In this document: piece by piece, positions 17,797 to 27,618 of the stretch
Layout of the letters: every line of letters begins with the position of its first letter
Numbering within the stretch: position 1 is the stretch's first letter
Assembly: GCA_049671745.1 (NCBI GenBank)
Contig: JBATVL010000013.1
Span: 1 to 64,000, forward strand
Direction of reading: 5' to 3'
From: SNAP01 sp049671745
GTDB taxonomy: Bacteria > Bacteroidota > Bacteroidia > Bacteroidales > Marinifilaceae
Length of the DNA stretch: 64,000 nt
Notes under the pieces: model-generated
Database searches by the model: none
What the model was told of the DNA's origin: nothing
Seen by the model: only the letters and a program-made list of their open reading frames with translations
Made by a program: the position numbers and the translations under genes

Positions 17797-19656
17797 CTAT
17801 TTATCAGACCAATCATCATTTTGTTTAATAAAATCTATCAATATATCAAGAGCTTCATCTTCTGGAATATTTCTTTTTATAACTTCTCTTCCTTTATATA
17901 GTGTTATTTTGCCTGTGGCTGCACCTACATATCCGTAATCAACATCGCCCATTTCTCCTGGTCCGTTTACGATACATCCCATTACTCCTATTTTTAAATG
18001 ATTAAGATGTGATAATTCTTCTTTTACTCTAGCAACAGTCTTTTGCAAGTCGAATAGTGTTCTTCCACATCCAGGACAAGAAATAAATTCTGTTTTAGAC
18101 ATTCTGTAATGTGCAGCTTGTAAAATTCCAAAAGTAAGTTTCTTAATATCTTCTTCTTTAATGTCACTTGTGTTAGAAATCCATAAACCTGAACATAATT
18201 TATCTATGCATAGGTGTCCTAAATCTACTGAAGCCATTAAACTTAATTGTTCATAATCTGATTCGTTATAGTCTGCTTTTATAATAAATGGTATGCCTAC
18301 CTCTGCAAACATTAAAGCCATATCTCTATATGTAGGGAAACTTGTGTTGATAACTACAATTAATTTCTTATCTAACTTCAATTCTGCCAAATTATAAGAG
18401 GCATTTTCTATTTCTAATAAGTGATATTTAGCCTCAGATTGGCCATAAGGGAATACAAAATATTCCTGCATTGTGAAAAGAGGACATGCATTACGGTTAT
18501 AAACATGAGCAACATCCCACATTGCCTCTGGCACAACAACATTTAATTGCTTGGGTACGGCAGATAAACCTGGACCAAGAGTATCTATATACATGAACTC
18601 AGCTGGTTGGAATACTTCTTTCCATTCTTGAAACTCTTCGCTGGCAGCTATACCATCTTTCTCGTAACCTGTGATCTCAGGAATTTGGAAAGAAGGTATA
18701 TCGTGATTAGAGAAATCGACTAGTACAACAGGAGTTTTATATCCTTTTACATATGAAGCTTTTTTATCAAGAGGATCAACAAAAGACATGTTTTCTCTTT
18801 GTTTTACAGCGTAATTAACAAGCTTCTCTGCTACTGGAATCTCGCATTCTGGCTCTTCTGTAAGAGAGACTCTAACGGTATCACCTATTCCTTGAAGAAG
18901 AAGAGCACCTGTGCCTACTGCAGATTTGATTCGTCCATCTTCGCCTTCACCGGCTTCTGTTACTCCAAGGTGTAGTGGATAGAACATTCCTTCGTATGAC
19001 ATGGCGTTAACTAATAATCTAACTGCCTTAAGCATTATAAGAGTGTTACTAGATTTTAGAGAGATTACTACTTCTTTGAAAGATTCCTTCTGACAGATTC
19101 TTAAGAATTCCATAGTAGCCTCAACCATGCCTTCTGCTGTATCGCCATAACGTGACATTATTCTGTCGGATAGTGAACCTTGGTTTGTTCCTATTCTAAG
19201 AGCGGTATTGTTTTCTTTGCAGATATTTAAGAAGCCTGATACTTTTTCATATAACTCTGTTAGCTCTTGAGCATACTCTTCATCGGTATAGTCTATCTTT
19301 TCGAAAACGGCTCTTTTCTCTAAGAAATTACCTGGGTTAATTCTTACTTTATCACAATATAGAGCTGCTATCTCAGCAGCTCTTGGATTGAAGTGTATAT
19401 CGGCAACTAATGGAGTTTTGTAACCTGCATCCAAAAGTGCTTGTTTTATATTTTTTGTGTTTTCTGCTTCTTTTGTGCCTTGTGTAGTGACTCTTACAAG
19501 TTCACCACCAGCTTTTATTATTCTGATGGCTTGCTCTACTGTTGCCTCTGTATCTAGAGTGTTAGTAGTGGTCATCGACTGTATCCTAATTGAATTATCA
19601 GCACCCATTTTAAGCTCTGATATATTTATCTCTAAAGAATTTCTTCTATTTGTCAT
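17797..19656 (-). CDS. ispG: 4-hydroxy-3-methylbut-2-enyl diphosphate synthase (long form)
   Basis: A 619-residue IspG/GcpE, penultimate enzyme of the MEP isoprenoid pathway, converting MEcPP to HMBPP. The N-terminal TIM barrel is recognisable (RRNSLEINISELKMG, PLVADIHFNPRAAEIAALYC), and the [4Fe-4S] ligands are Cys527, Cys530 (CPGCGRTL) and Cys561 (MGCIVNGPGE). At 619 residues it carries the large middle domain known from Bacteroidota, Chlamydiae and plants; the short bacterial form has about 370. dxs, the first enzyme of the pathway, lies elsewhere in this window. Confidence 0.97.
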   Translation of the reverse strand: MTNRRNSLEINISELKMGADNSIRIQSMTTTNTLDTEATVEQAIRIIKAGGELVRVTTQGTKEAENTKNIKQALLDAGYKTPLVADIHFNPRAAEIAALYCDKVRINPGNFLEKRAVFEKIDYTDEEYAQELTELYEKVSGFLNICKENNTALRIGTNQGSLSDRIMSRYGDTAEGMVEATMEFLRICQKESFKEVVISLKSSNTLIMLKAVRLLVNAMSYEGMFYPLHLGVTEAGEGEDGRIKSAVGTGALLLQGIGDTVRVSLTEEPECEIPVAEKLVNYAVKQRENMSFVDPLDKKASYVKGYKTPVVLVDFSNHDIPSFQIPEITGYEKDGIAASEEFQEWKEVFQPAEFMYIDTLGPGLSAVPKQLNVVVPEAMWDVAHVYNRNACPLFTMQEYFVFPYGQSEAKYHLLEIENASYNLAELKLDKKLIVVINTSFPTYRDMALMFAEVGIPFIIKADYNESDYEQLSLMASVDLGHLCIDKLCSGLWISNTSDIKEEDIKKLTFGILQAAHYRMSKTEFISCPGCGRTLFDLQKTVARVKEELSHLNHLKIGVMGCIVNGPGEMGDVDYGYVGAATGKITLYKGREVIKRNIPEDEALDILIDFIKQNDDWSDK

Positions 19657-19675
19657 ATCTTCAAGTATTTAAACT

Positions 19676-19683
19676 CAAAAGTA
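19676..19683 (-). promoter_or_regulatory. -7 element of ispG
   Basis: TACTTTTG on the minus strand (CAAAAGTA on plus), 20 bp before the ispG ATG, matches TAnnTTTG. Confidence 0.65.
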
Positions 19684-19723
19684 CTTTATATAGCTGATAT
19701 TTAAAAATTCTTTCTTTGGATTA

Positions 19724-20020
19724 TTAAGATAAAGAAGTAGAAAAGAAAGCAAAATAGATAACTAAAATAGGCATAACTATTAGTAGAAGAAGTAAAAATA
19801 CATGTTCTATTATAGCAAACTTTTCAGCAACTTCTGCCTGGGAGGGTGTTCTTAAGAATGGTTCGATAAATGTGGCCAAACTACCAGACATATAACCTGT
19901 ACTTATAGAAGTAGCAAAATTATTATCACTAAACAAAGATGCCACTATTATACATATCAAAGCTAAGACTATATTTAGACAGCTAAGATTTCTGTTATTC
20001 ATGCATGTAATATTCTTCAT
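19724..20020 (-). CDS. Small membrane protein of unknown function
   Basis: A 98-residue frame with two predicted membrane segments, about residues 14-33 (LNIVLALICIIVASLF) and 70-92 (HVFLLLLLIVMPILVIYFAF), separated by a polar loop. It is co-directional with ispG. No family was recognised and no clear promoter was found upstream. It could be a real small membrane protein or a chance frame; the paired hydrophobic helices and normal codon use favour a real gene. Confidence 0.5.
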   Translation of the reverse strand: MKNITCMNNRNLSCLNIVLALICIIVASLFSDNNFATSISTGYMSGSLATFIEPFLRTPSQAEVAEKFAIIEHVFLLLLLIVMPILVIYFAFFSTSLS

Positions 20021-20303
20021 AAGAAATGAGCTTTATAGTTTAGTTATCGCTCTATATACCCTAATAAATTTAGACAATTATACACATCTTTCAAAACAAA
20101 TGCAAGCATCAAATTAAGTAAATATTTTTTATTTTTCTAGCAACAGATTAAGCACAATAGTAAGACAAATAAATATGGAAGATAAGAGATACTATGAATG
20201 AAGATTACAAAAAATTTAAGGCAAACAACAAGTATTCTTAAAACAAAATTAATAAATTACAGCACCAAATGAATTTCTACAAATAAATGAATAAAATAGG
20301 AAA

Positions 20304-21203
20304 ATGTCAATAGAATTAAGAGGAGTAACAAAGATATACGGAAGTCAAAAGGCTGTTGATAATATCAGCATTAATTTGAAAGCTGGAGAAATATGTGCGT
20401 TTTTAGGTCCAAACGGAGCAGGTAAAACAACCACTATGAAAATGATTACTGGACTGATTCCTGCCCAAAGTGGTGAGATACTTGTTATGGGGCAAAATAT
20501 AAAAGACAATCCTATAGAAATACGCAAACATATTGGATATCTGCCAGAGAATAATCCACTATACACAGATATGTATATTAGTGAATATCTTAATTATGTG
20601 GCTAAGATATATATGCCTAAGAAAGAAGTTAAAGAGAGTGTGAGAAATGCTATGAATCTTACTGGCCTTAATAAAGAGGATGGTAAGAAGATATCACAAC
20701 TGTCAAAAGGTTTCAAACAAAGAGTTGGTTTAGCTCAAGCTCTTATTCATAATCCTGATGTTCTTATTCTTGATGAACCTACTACAGGACTGGACCCTAA
20801 TCAGATAGTTGAGATTAGGGAATTGATTAAAATGGTAGGGAAAGATAAGTGTGTTATGCTTTCTACTCATATAATGCAAGAAGTGGAAGCTATATGCGAT
20901 AGAGTAATAATAATAAAAGATGGTAAGATAGTGGCTGACGATACGGCAAGTAAAATTGTACATTCGTCAAAAAGCATAAAAATTGGTGTGCAATTTTCTT
21001 TAGAGATTAATGAAGATGAACTTTCTAAATTAGAGGGTGTGATTTCTATTGAAAAACAAGAAGATAAACGTTTTGTTATTAATTGTAACAAGGATATTAG
21101 AGAAGATATATTTCTGTTTGCTGTAGCACAAAAGAATATTCTTATAGAACTTCAACTGCTACAAGAGAATCTAGAAACTGTTTTTAAAGAATTAACACAA
21201 TAG
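20304..21203 (+). CDS. ABC transporter ATP-binding protein, GldA-like
   Basis: A 299-residue ABC-2 type ATPase. Walker A is GPNGAGKT (35-42), the signature is SQLSKGFKQR (131-140), Walker B is VLILDEPT (153-160), and the switch His is in LSTHIMQE. A C-terminal extension of about 80 residues follows the nucleotide-binding domain. Sequence and length resemble GldA, the ATPase associated with gliding and related functions in Bacteroidota. No permease gene (GldF/GldG type) is adjacent here, so the partner must lie elsewhere and the substrate is unknown. Confidence 0.85.
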   Translation: MSIELRGVTKIYGSQKAVDNISINLKAGEICAFLGPNGAGKTTTMKMITGLIPAQSGEILVMGQNIKDNPIEIRKHIGYLPENNPLYTDMYISEYLNYVAKIYMPKKEVKESVRNAMNLTGLNKEDGKKISQLSKGFKQRVGLAQALIHNPDVLILDEPTTGLDPNQIVEIRELIKMVGKDKCVMLSTHIMQEVEAICDRVIIIKDGKIVADDTASKIVHSSKSIKIGVQFSLEINEDELSKLEGVISIEKQEDKRFVINCNKDIREDIFLFAVAQKNILIELQLLQENLETVFKELTQ

Positions 21204-21280
21204 AAAACTGACTTTTATCATGTATTCACTGAACCTGAATGCATATTTTCGCATAAAATAACCATAAATATTTATTATAA

Positions 21281-22582
21281 ATGAATAAGAAGACTAGAGA
21301 TTGTGTTGTAATTGGCATGGCATTATTTGCAATGTTTTTCGGTGCTGGGAATTTAATATTCCCTCCTCGTTTGGGATTATATAGTGGAGAGAACTGGGTA
21401 GAGGCTATTCTTGGCTTCTTTACTTCAGATGTGGTATTGTCTATATTTGCAGTGGCTGCTATTGCAAAAGCAGGTGGAACATTTAAAGATTTCGGTAATA
21501 AGGTTGGCAAAATATTCTCTCTTGCTCTTGGTATATTTTTAATGTTGACTGTTGGACCGCTATTAGCTATTCCAAGAACTGGTGCTGTTAGTTACGAAAT
21601 GGGTATTGCTCCATTGTTCGGAAATATTAACCAAGTTGTCTTTACCGCAGTATATTTTGCTGCTGCTCTTTTCTTTGTTCTTAACCCTAAAGGTATATTA
21701 GATAAAATTGGCAAATGGTTAACTCCTGTACTTCTTATTTCTTTAGCTTCTATTATTATAAAGAACATAATTTCTCCTATTGGTGAGATTGCTCCTGCTC
21801 TTAAAGAAAATATATATACATATGGCTTCCTTCAAGGATTTCAAACTGTAGACGGTATTGCTGCTGTAATGTTTGCTTCTATTATTCTTATTGCTCTTAA
21901 AGAAAAAGGGTATAAGAAAACAAATATTCAGATGGAAATGACTATTAAAGCAAGTTTAATAGCTTTTAGTATTATAGGATTTGTCTACGGTGGGTTAATA
22001 TATCTTGGTGCTACTGGATCAGGAATTGTTAGTTCTGAACTCTCTAGAGCAGATTGCTTTGTTGCTTTAGTTCAGAATGTATTTGGTGATGCTGGTAAGT
22101 ATGTTGTTTCTGTTACTGTCCTTTTAGCTTGTTTTACAACAACGGCAGGACTTACAGCTACAGTTGCTGAATATTTTATGGAGATATCTAATAATAAACT
22201 TAAGTATAAGCTTAATGTTATAGTAATTATTTTTATTAGCTTTTTATTAGCTAATCTTGGTGTTTCTAAGATTGTTGAGTTTGCTGGGCCAATGCTTAAC
22301 ATTACATATCCTGCGTTAATTGTTCTTGTTATTATGAACCTTGTGGATAGAGGTAATATTAAAAAGATTGTATATCAGGGAGCTGTTGGTACAACTATCA
22401 TCTTTACTAGTTTTTATTATCTTGCATATAAGATAGAGAGCATAAATACATTTCTACATGCTTTTCCGTTAGCTAAATATGAGATGGGTTGGGTATTCCC
22501 TGCCGTTGGAGGTGCACTCTCATTCTATATCTTTGCTAAGGTTTTAGAGTCTAAACTAAAAACAAAGAAAATAAGAAAATAA
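21281..22582 (+). CDS. brnQ: Branched-chain amino acid:cation symporter
   Basis: A 433-residue integral membrane protein of the LIVCS family with about 12 hydrophobic helices. The opening ALFAMFFGAGNLIFPPRLGL is the characteristic N-terminal signature of BrnQ, with TVGPLLAIPRTGAVSYEMG following. It imports leucine, isoleucine and valine with Na+ or H+. It lies 77 bp after the ABC ATPase in the same direction and ends at a strong terminator. Confidence 0.95.
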   Translation: MNKKTRDCVVIGMALFAMFFGAGNLIFPPRLGLYSGENWVEAILGFFTSDVVLSIFAVAAIAKAGGTFKDFGNKVGKIFSLALGIFLMLTVGPLLAIPRTGAVSYEMGIAPLFGNINQVVFTAVYFAAALFFVLNPKGILDKIGKWLTPVLLISLASIIIKNIISPIGEIAPALKENIYTYGFLQGFQTVDGIAAVMFASIILIALKEKGYKKTNIQMEMTIKASLIAFSIIGFVYGGLIYLGATGSGIVSSELSRADCFVALVQNVFGDAGKYVVSVTVLLACFTTTAGLTATVAEYFMEISNNKLKYKLNVIVIIFISFLLANLGVSKIVEFAGPMLNITYPALIVLVIMNLVDRGNIKKIVYQGAVGTTIIFTSFYYLAYKIESINTFLHAFPLAKYEMGWVFPAVGGALSFYIFAKVLESKLKTKKIRK

Positions 22583-22596
22583 ATAAGATAAAATCA

Positions 22597-22630
22597 AAGA
22601 GTCATCTGATAAGGATGGCTCTTTTTTTTT
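22597..22630 (+). terminator. Rho-independent terminator after brnQ
   Basis: The 10-bp stem AAGAGTCATC (22597-22606) / GATGGCTCTT (22614-22623), with one G-U pair, runs into a string of T. Confidence 0.92.
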
Positions 22631-22653
22631 GGCAATATATAGCAGAAAGCAAG

Positions 22654-22661
22654 TATTTTTG
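22654..22661 (+). promoter_or_regulatory. -7 element of hemW
   Basis: TATTTTTG, matching TAnnTTTG, 27 bp before the hemW ATG. Confidence 0.65.
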
Positions 22662-22687
22662 TATCTTCATATAAATAATAAAGAAAA

Positions 22688-23806
22688 ATGGCATCTATAT
22701 ACATACATATTCCTTTCTGTCACTCGAAATGCTACTATTGTGGTTTTCATTCTGTAGCCTCTTTAAGAGAGAAGAATGGAATGCTGGAAGCTCTTTCAAA
22801 AGAGATTAATCTTCGTAAAGATTATTTGAAAGATGAGGAGATTCAGAGCATTTACTTCGGTGGTGGTACACCTTCTATTATTGCTGTTAGTGATCTTAAC
22901 AAGATATTAGATTCTGTTAAGAGTATTCATAAAATTGCAGATGATGCAGAAATAACTCTTGAAGCTAATCCTGAAGATTTGTCTCTTGAGTATTTAAAAG
23001 ATCTTAAAGGAATAGGGATTAATCGTATCAGCATAGGTATTCAGTGCCTTTTTGATGACATTCTCTTGTTTATCAATCGTAGACATTCTGTTGAGAAAGC
23101 TTTACAGGCTATAGATATGGCTAAACAAGTTGGTATAGATAATATAAGCATAGATTTAATTTATGGAATACCAGGATTAGATAAGAAAAGATGGGCTGAG
23201 AGTCTAGATAAACTTACTGATCTACCCATTTCTCATCTGTCTGCTTATTGCCTAAGTATAGATGAGAATACTGTTTTTGAACATAGATTAAGAAAAGGTG
23301 ATTTTATTCCTCTTTCTGATGAAGAATGCGAAGAACAGTATGATATGTTGGTTGATTGGGCTAAAAAGAATGGCTTTTTCCATTATGAGATATCAAATTT
23401 CTGCAAAAACAATCTTTATTCACATCACAATACTGCCTATTGGCAACAAAAACCGTATCTTGGCATTGGCCCTGGGGCACACTCTTATGATAAGGAATCT
23501 AGACAATGGAATTTCTCTAATAATAAGAAATATCTTGAATATATAAACCGTGGAAGTATTCCTATGGAGATAGAGAGATTAAGTGAGGATGATAGGTTTA
23601 ACGAATATATAATGACGGCCTTAAGAACAGCATGGGGAATAGATAAACATTACCTGTCTGAGACTTTTGGCGTGAAGCATTTCAACCATGTAATAGAGCA
23701 AGCAAATAAGCATGCTAAGCACGTAAAAATAGATGATACAAACATTTCTCTTACAGAGGAAGGATTGTTTCTATCTAATGATATTATATCAGATATGTTT
23801 ATCTAA
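22688..23806 (+). CDS. hemW: Radical SAM heme chaperone HemW
   Basis: A 372-residue radical SAM protein. The cluster motif is Cys11-x3-Cys15-x2-Cys18 (FCHSKCYYCGFH). The fourth Cys found in true HemN coproporphyrinogen oxidases after this motif is absent, which points to HemW, a heme-binding chaperone. YFGGGTPS and the later GAHSYDKESRQWN with a HemN C-terminal region agree with the family. It is transcribed from its own promoter. Confidence 0.92.
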   Translation: MASIYIHIPFCHSKCYYCGFHSVASLREKNGMLEALSKEINLRKDYLKDEEIQSIYFGGGTPSIIAVSDLNKILDSVKSIHKIADDAEITLEANPEDLSLEYLKDLKGIGINRISIGIQCLFDDILLFINRRHSVEKALQAIDMAKQVGIDNISIDLIYGIPGLDKKRWAESLDKLTDLPISHLSAYCLSIDENTVFEHRLRKGDFIPLSDEECEEQYDMLVDWAKKNGFFHYEISNFCKNNLYSHHNTAYWQQKPYLGIGPGAHSYDKESRQWNFSNNKKYLEYINRGSIPMEIERLSEDDRFNEYIMTALRTAWGIDKHYLSETFGVKHFNHVIEQANKHAKHVKIDDTNISLTEEGLFLSNDIISDMFI

Positions 23807-23827
23807 AAGATTCTTAAAACTATAAGT

Positions 23828-23859
23828 TTTGCTTTCTTTAAGAAATAAATATATTTTTG
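23828..23859 (+). promoter_or_regulatory. Promoter of asnS
   Basis: TTTG (23828-23831) and TATTTTTG (23852-23859) are separated by 20 bp, matching the -33 TTTG / -7 TAnnTTTG consensus. The start codon is at 23891. Confidence 0.75.
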
Positions 23860-23890
23860 TGCATAAGTTCATAATATAAGGATATTAAAA

Positions 23891-25336
23891 ATGAGAACAT
23901 TAAAATTAACAGTTAAAGACCTGCTAGAGTCGGGGAAAGCTGGAGAAGAGGTAAGCATAAAAGGCTGGGTTAGAACGAAAAGAGGTAATAAGCAAATAAA
24001 TTTTGTGGCTCTTAATGATGGTTCTACTATCAATAATATACAGATTGTTGTTGATGTACCAAATTTTAATGAAGACGATATACAAAAAATTACCACTGGT
24101 GCTGCTATTCACGTAAAAGGTGTATTTGTAGAATCTAAAGGTGGACAACAGTCTATTGAGATTGCTGCTAAAGAGATAGAGATTCTTGGTGTATGCGATC
24201 CTGAAACTTATCCTATACAGCCTAAGAAACACTCTTTAGAATTTTTAAGAGAGAATGCACATTTACGTTTCAGAACTCAAACATTCGGTGCTATATTCCG
24301 TGTTAGAAACGCTATGTCGTTCGCTGTACATAAATTTTTCAACGAGAATGGATTTAACTATCTACATACTCCTCTTATAACTGGTTCTGATGCTGAAGGT
24401 GCTGGAGAGATGTTTAGAGTTTCTACTCTTGACCCTGCTAATCCTCCTATGAATGCGGAAGGTAAGATTGACTATTCTCAAGATTTCTTTGGAAAAGCTA
24501 CTAATCTTACTGTTTCTGGTCAGTTAGAAGGTGAATTAGGAGCAATGTCTCTTGGTAAAATATATACTTTCGGTCCTACTTTTAGAGCTGAAAATTCTAA
24601 TACTACTCGTCATTTGGCTGAGTTTTGGATGATAGAACCTGAGATGGCATTTCATGACATCACAGATAATATGGATCTTGCTGAGGATTTCATGAAGTAT
24701 GTTATCAAGTATGCTCTTGAGAACTGTATGGACGATCTTCAATTTCTATCTAAACGTCTTACTGAAGAAGAAAAAGGTAAAAAGAAAGAAGAACAATCTA
24801 TGGAGCTTATCGCTAAATTAGAGTCTGTTCTTGCTGAAGATTTCGAAAGAGTTACATATACTGAGGCTATGGATATCCTTAGAAACTCAAAGCCTAACAA
24901 GAAACATAAATTTAAATACCCTATAGAAGACTGGGGAATGGACTTGCAATCAGAACATGAGAGATTCCTTGTGGAGAAGCATTTCAAGAAACCAGTTATT
25001 CTTATCGATTACCCTAAAGAGATTAAGTCGTTCTACATGAAGCTTAACCCAGACAATAAGACTGTGGCTGCTATGGACGTTCTTTTCCCAGGTATTGGTG
25101 AGATTATAGGTGGTTCTCAAAGAGAAGAGAATCTTGAGAAATTATTAGGTAGAATGGAAGAAATTGGAATTCCTGCTGCTGATATGGATTGGTATCTTGA
25201 TACAAGAAGATATGGTTCTGCTGAGCATTCAGGATTCGGATTAGGTTTCGAACGTTTAATCTTATTCATTACAGGAATGGGTAATATTCGTGACGTAATT
25301 CCTTTTCCTAGAACACCTAAAAATGCTGAATTTTAA
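23891..25336 (+). CDS. asnS: Asparaginyl-tRNA synthetase
   Basis: A 481-residue class IIb aminoacyl-tRNA synthetase. An N-terminal OB-fold anticodon-binding domain (about 1-110, VSIKGWVRTKRGNKQINFVA) precedes the class II catalytic core, with motif 2 in TFRAENSNTTRHLAEFWMIE and motif 3 in GFGLGFERLILFITGMGNIR. The Asn-type rather than Asp-type assignment rests on the overall pattern, including the ITGSDAEGAGEMF stretch. It is followed by rpoN 14 bp downstream, so the two may be co-transcribed. Confidence 0.96.
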   Translation: MRTLKLTVKDLLESGKAGEEVSIKGWVRTKRGNKQINFVALNDGSTINNIQIVVDVPNFNEDDIQKITTGAAIHVKGVFVESKGGQQSIEIAAKEIEILGVCDPETYPIQPKKHSLEFLRENAHLRFRTQTFGAIFRVRNAMSFAVHKFFNENGFNYLHTPLITGSDAEGAGEMFRVSTLDPANPPMNAEGKIDYSQDFFGKATNLTVSGQLEGELGAMSLGKIYTFGPTFRAENSNTTRHLAEFWMIEPEMAFHDITDNMDLAEDFMKYVIKYALENCMDDLQFLSKRLTEEEKGKKKEEQSMELIAKLESVLAEDFERVTYTEAMDILRNSKPNKKHKFKYPIEDWGMDLQSEHERFLVEKHFKKPVILIDYPKEIKSFYMKLNPDNKTVAAMDVLFPGIGEIIGGSQREENLEKLLGRMEEIGIPAADMDWYLDTRRYGSAEHSGFGLGFERLILFITGMGNIRDVIPFPRTPKNAEF

Positions 25337-25350
25337 ATCAAAATAGATAT

Positions 25351-26796
25351 ATGCTCAAACAAAGAATACAACAAAAGCTATCACAGAAGATTAATCCTCT
25401 GCAAATACAGCTTATTAAATTGCTTGAGCTTCCTACGTTCAAACTTGAACAAAGGATTAAGGAGGAGCTAGAGAAAAACCCTGTTCTTGAAGAAGGTCAT
25501 GAATATTCAGAGGATAATACTCCCGAGGATAATACTGATTATGAACAAGAAAAGGATATCTCTATTGATGAGTTTATCAATAAAGATGATACTCCTTCGT
25601 ATAAACTATCTGCGAATAACTATTCAAGTGATGATAAAAGAGAAGATATCCCTTTTGCTGGTTCTACCAGCTTTAGGGAATCTTTACTCTCTCAATTAGG
25701 TCTTCGCAATATTTCAGACAGAGAAAAAGCTTTTGCTGAATATCTGATTGGCAATATTGATAATGACGGTTACCTTCGTCGTGATCTAGAGGCTGTAGCT
25801 GATGATTTAGCCTTCTCAACAGGCGTAGAAACATCAGAGGAGGAATTAACTCATGTTCTTCATATAATTCAAGATTTCGAACCTATAGGAGTTGGAGCTA
25901 AAGATCTTCGTGATTGCCTACTTATTCAAATAATAAAAAAGAAAAAGCTCAACTATAAGGAGTCGAAAGAGAATGCTTATAAGATTCTTAGGCATACCTT
26001 CGATGAGTTCACTAGAAAGCACTACGATAAGATTCAGCGTAAGTTGAAACTCTCTGATGAGGATCTTAAACTGGCTGTAGAGGAAATTCTTAAACTAAAT
26101 CCTAAACCTGGAGGAACGGCTGCTGAACCTTATGTACGCGAGGCTGTGAAAATTATTCCTGATTTTATTCTTGAACTGGTTAATGGAGAATTACAACTAA
26201 ACTTAAACTCTAAAAATGTTCCTGAACTTAAGATTAATAGATCTTATATGGAATTGATGGAAGATATTCAAACCTCTAAAGAACCAACTAAGCAAAAAAA
26301 AGATGCTGTTGCTTTTGTGAAATATAAATTAAACTCAGCAAAGTCATTTATTGATGCTATTAAACAACGTCAGCAAACATTGATGTTTACTATGACTGCT
26401 ATTATTCAGTTACAAGAGGAATATTTTATAACTGGAGATATTGCTAAGCTGAAACCTATGATTCTTAAAGATGTAGCTGAGTTAACTCATTTAGATGTGT
26501 CTACTATTTCTAGAGTTTCTAATTCTAAATATATACAAACACATTTCGGTATCTTCTCTCTAAAAGATTTTTTTAGTGGAAGTATGCAAACAGAATCTGG
26601 AGAAGAGGTTAGTACAAATGAAGTTAAAAATACTCTTCAAGACATTGTTGATGCAGAAAATAAAAGCAAACCTCTTACAGATGATGAATTAGTAGATATA
26701 CTAAACAAGAAGAATTACAAGATTGCAAGACGTACTGTTGCCAAATATAGAGGACAATTAAATATTCCTGTGGCTAGATTAAGAAAAGAACTTTAA
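25351..26796 (+). CDS. rpoN: RNA polymerase sigma-54 factor
   Basis: A 481-residue sigma-54. The Gln/Leu-rich activator-responsive region I is at the N-terminus (LKQRIQQKLSQKINPLQIQL), an acidic region II spans about 55-95, then the core-binding and DNA-binding domains follow. The diagnostic RpoN box ARRTVAKYR is at residues 459-467. It would transcribe genes with -24/-12 promoters under AAA+ activators; no such activator is in the window. It lies between asnS and a PAP2-like gene, all closely spaced. Confidence 0.97.
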   Translation: MLKQRIQQKLSQKINPLQIQLIKLLELPTFKLEQRIKEELEKNPVLEEGHEYSEDNTPEDNTDYEQEKDISIDEFINKDDTPSYKLSANNYSSDDKREDIPFAGSTSFRESLLSQLGLRNISDREKAFAEYLIGNIDNDGYLRRDLEAVADDLAFSTGVETSEEELTHVLHIIQDFEPIGVGAKDLRDCLLIQIIKKKKLNYKESKENAYKILRHTFDEFTRKHYDKIQRKLKLSDEDLKLAVEEILKLNPKPGGTAAEPYVREAVKIIPDFILELVNGELQLNLNSKNVPELKINRSYMELMEDIQTSKEPTKQKKDAVAFVKYKLNSAKSFIDAIKQRQQTLMFTMTAIIQLQEEYFITGDIAKLKPMILKDVAELTHLDVSTISRVSNSKYIQTHFGIFSLKDFFSGSMQTESGEEVSTNEVKNTLQDIVDAENKSKPLTDDELVDILNKKNYKIARRTVAKYRGQLNIPVARLRKEL

Positions 26797-26810
26797 TATA
26801 AAACACTAAT

Positions 26811-27425
26811 ATGAACGTACTCAATAAAACTGCTAAGGCTATTTCAATTATATTTCATCCTATACTTATTCCTTTATTCGCAATATTTATAATTTTTCAT
26901 TCAGGTTCATTATTCTCATATGTTCCTTATAACATTAAAAATCTTACTTATATTATTGCTTTAATTTCAACAGTACTTTTACCTGCAAGCATTTTACCTT
27001 TGCTTAAATTTCAGAAAATCATATCTAGTTATTCTCTTACTGATAGAAGAGAAAGAATTATTCCTATCATCCTTTCTATAATGTTCTACTTTATGGGATT
27101 CTATCTAACTTCTAAACTTCCTATGTCGAATATTATTTTATCTCTATACAAGGCGTTAATGATAGCCATTCTTGGAGTAGGAATGATCTCTTTATACTGG
27201 AAAATAAGCATACATATGACATCTATTGGGGGTATATGCGCCATTGTTATATTTATTAACATGTACTATCAAGCAAATACAATACTTTGGATTATAGCAT
27301 CTATATTATTAGCTGGACTAATGGGAAGTTCAAGACTTATATTAGGTAGACATACTCCTGCTCAGGTTTATGCAGGATTTATTTGGGGAATGATCAGTGT
27401 TCTGTCGGTATTAATAATTTTCTAA
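26811..27425 (+). CDS. PAP2-like membrane protein
   Basis: A 204-residue protein with about six membrane helices. The C-terminal SSRLILGRHTPAQVYAGFIW resembles the third motif of type 2 phosphatidic acid phosphatases (SRxxxxxHxxxD), but the Asp is replaced and the PSGH motif is not evident (the equivalent region reads IHMTSIGG). It may be a lipid phosphatase-like protein that lost or changed its activity. It follows rpoN by 14 bp and ends at a strong terminator. Confidence 0.75.
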   Translation: MNVLNKTAKAISIIFHPILIPLFAIFIIFHSGSLFSYVPYNIKNLTYIIALISTVLLPASILPLLKFQKIISSYSLTDRRERIIPIILSIMFYFMGFYLTSKLPMSNIILSLYKALMIAILGVGMISLYWKISIHMTSIGGICAIVIFINMYYQANTILWIIASILLAGLMGSSRLILGRHTPAQVYAGFIWGMISVLSVLIIF

Positions 27426-27459
27426 TTATCAAATAACTATATGTTATTTTCACAACAAC

Positions 27460-27495
27460 AAAGAGACTATTCCCATAATTAGGAATAGTCTCTTT
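27460..27495 (+). terminator. Rho-independent terminator after asnS-rpoN-PAP2 genes
   Basis: A perfect 14-bp stem, 27460-27473 with 27482-27495, around an 8-nt loop, ending in TCTTTCT. Confidence 0.85.
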
Positions 27496-27618
27496 CTAGA
27501 TCTTTTACTTAAATAATTATCTTAGTTATTGTTATTTGTTTTGTTTAAACATCTATAATGAATTCTGACAAATAAACATAATAAACACATAAAAAAGAAC
27601 TAAAAACTACTTTATTTG

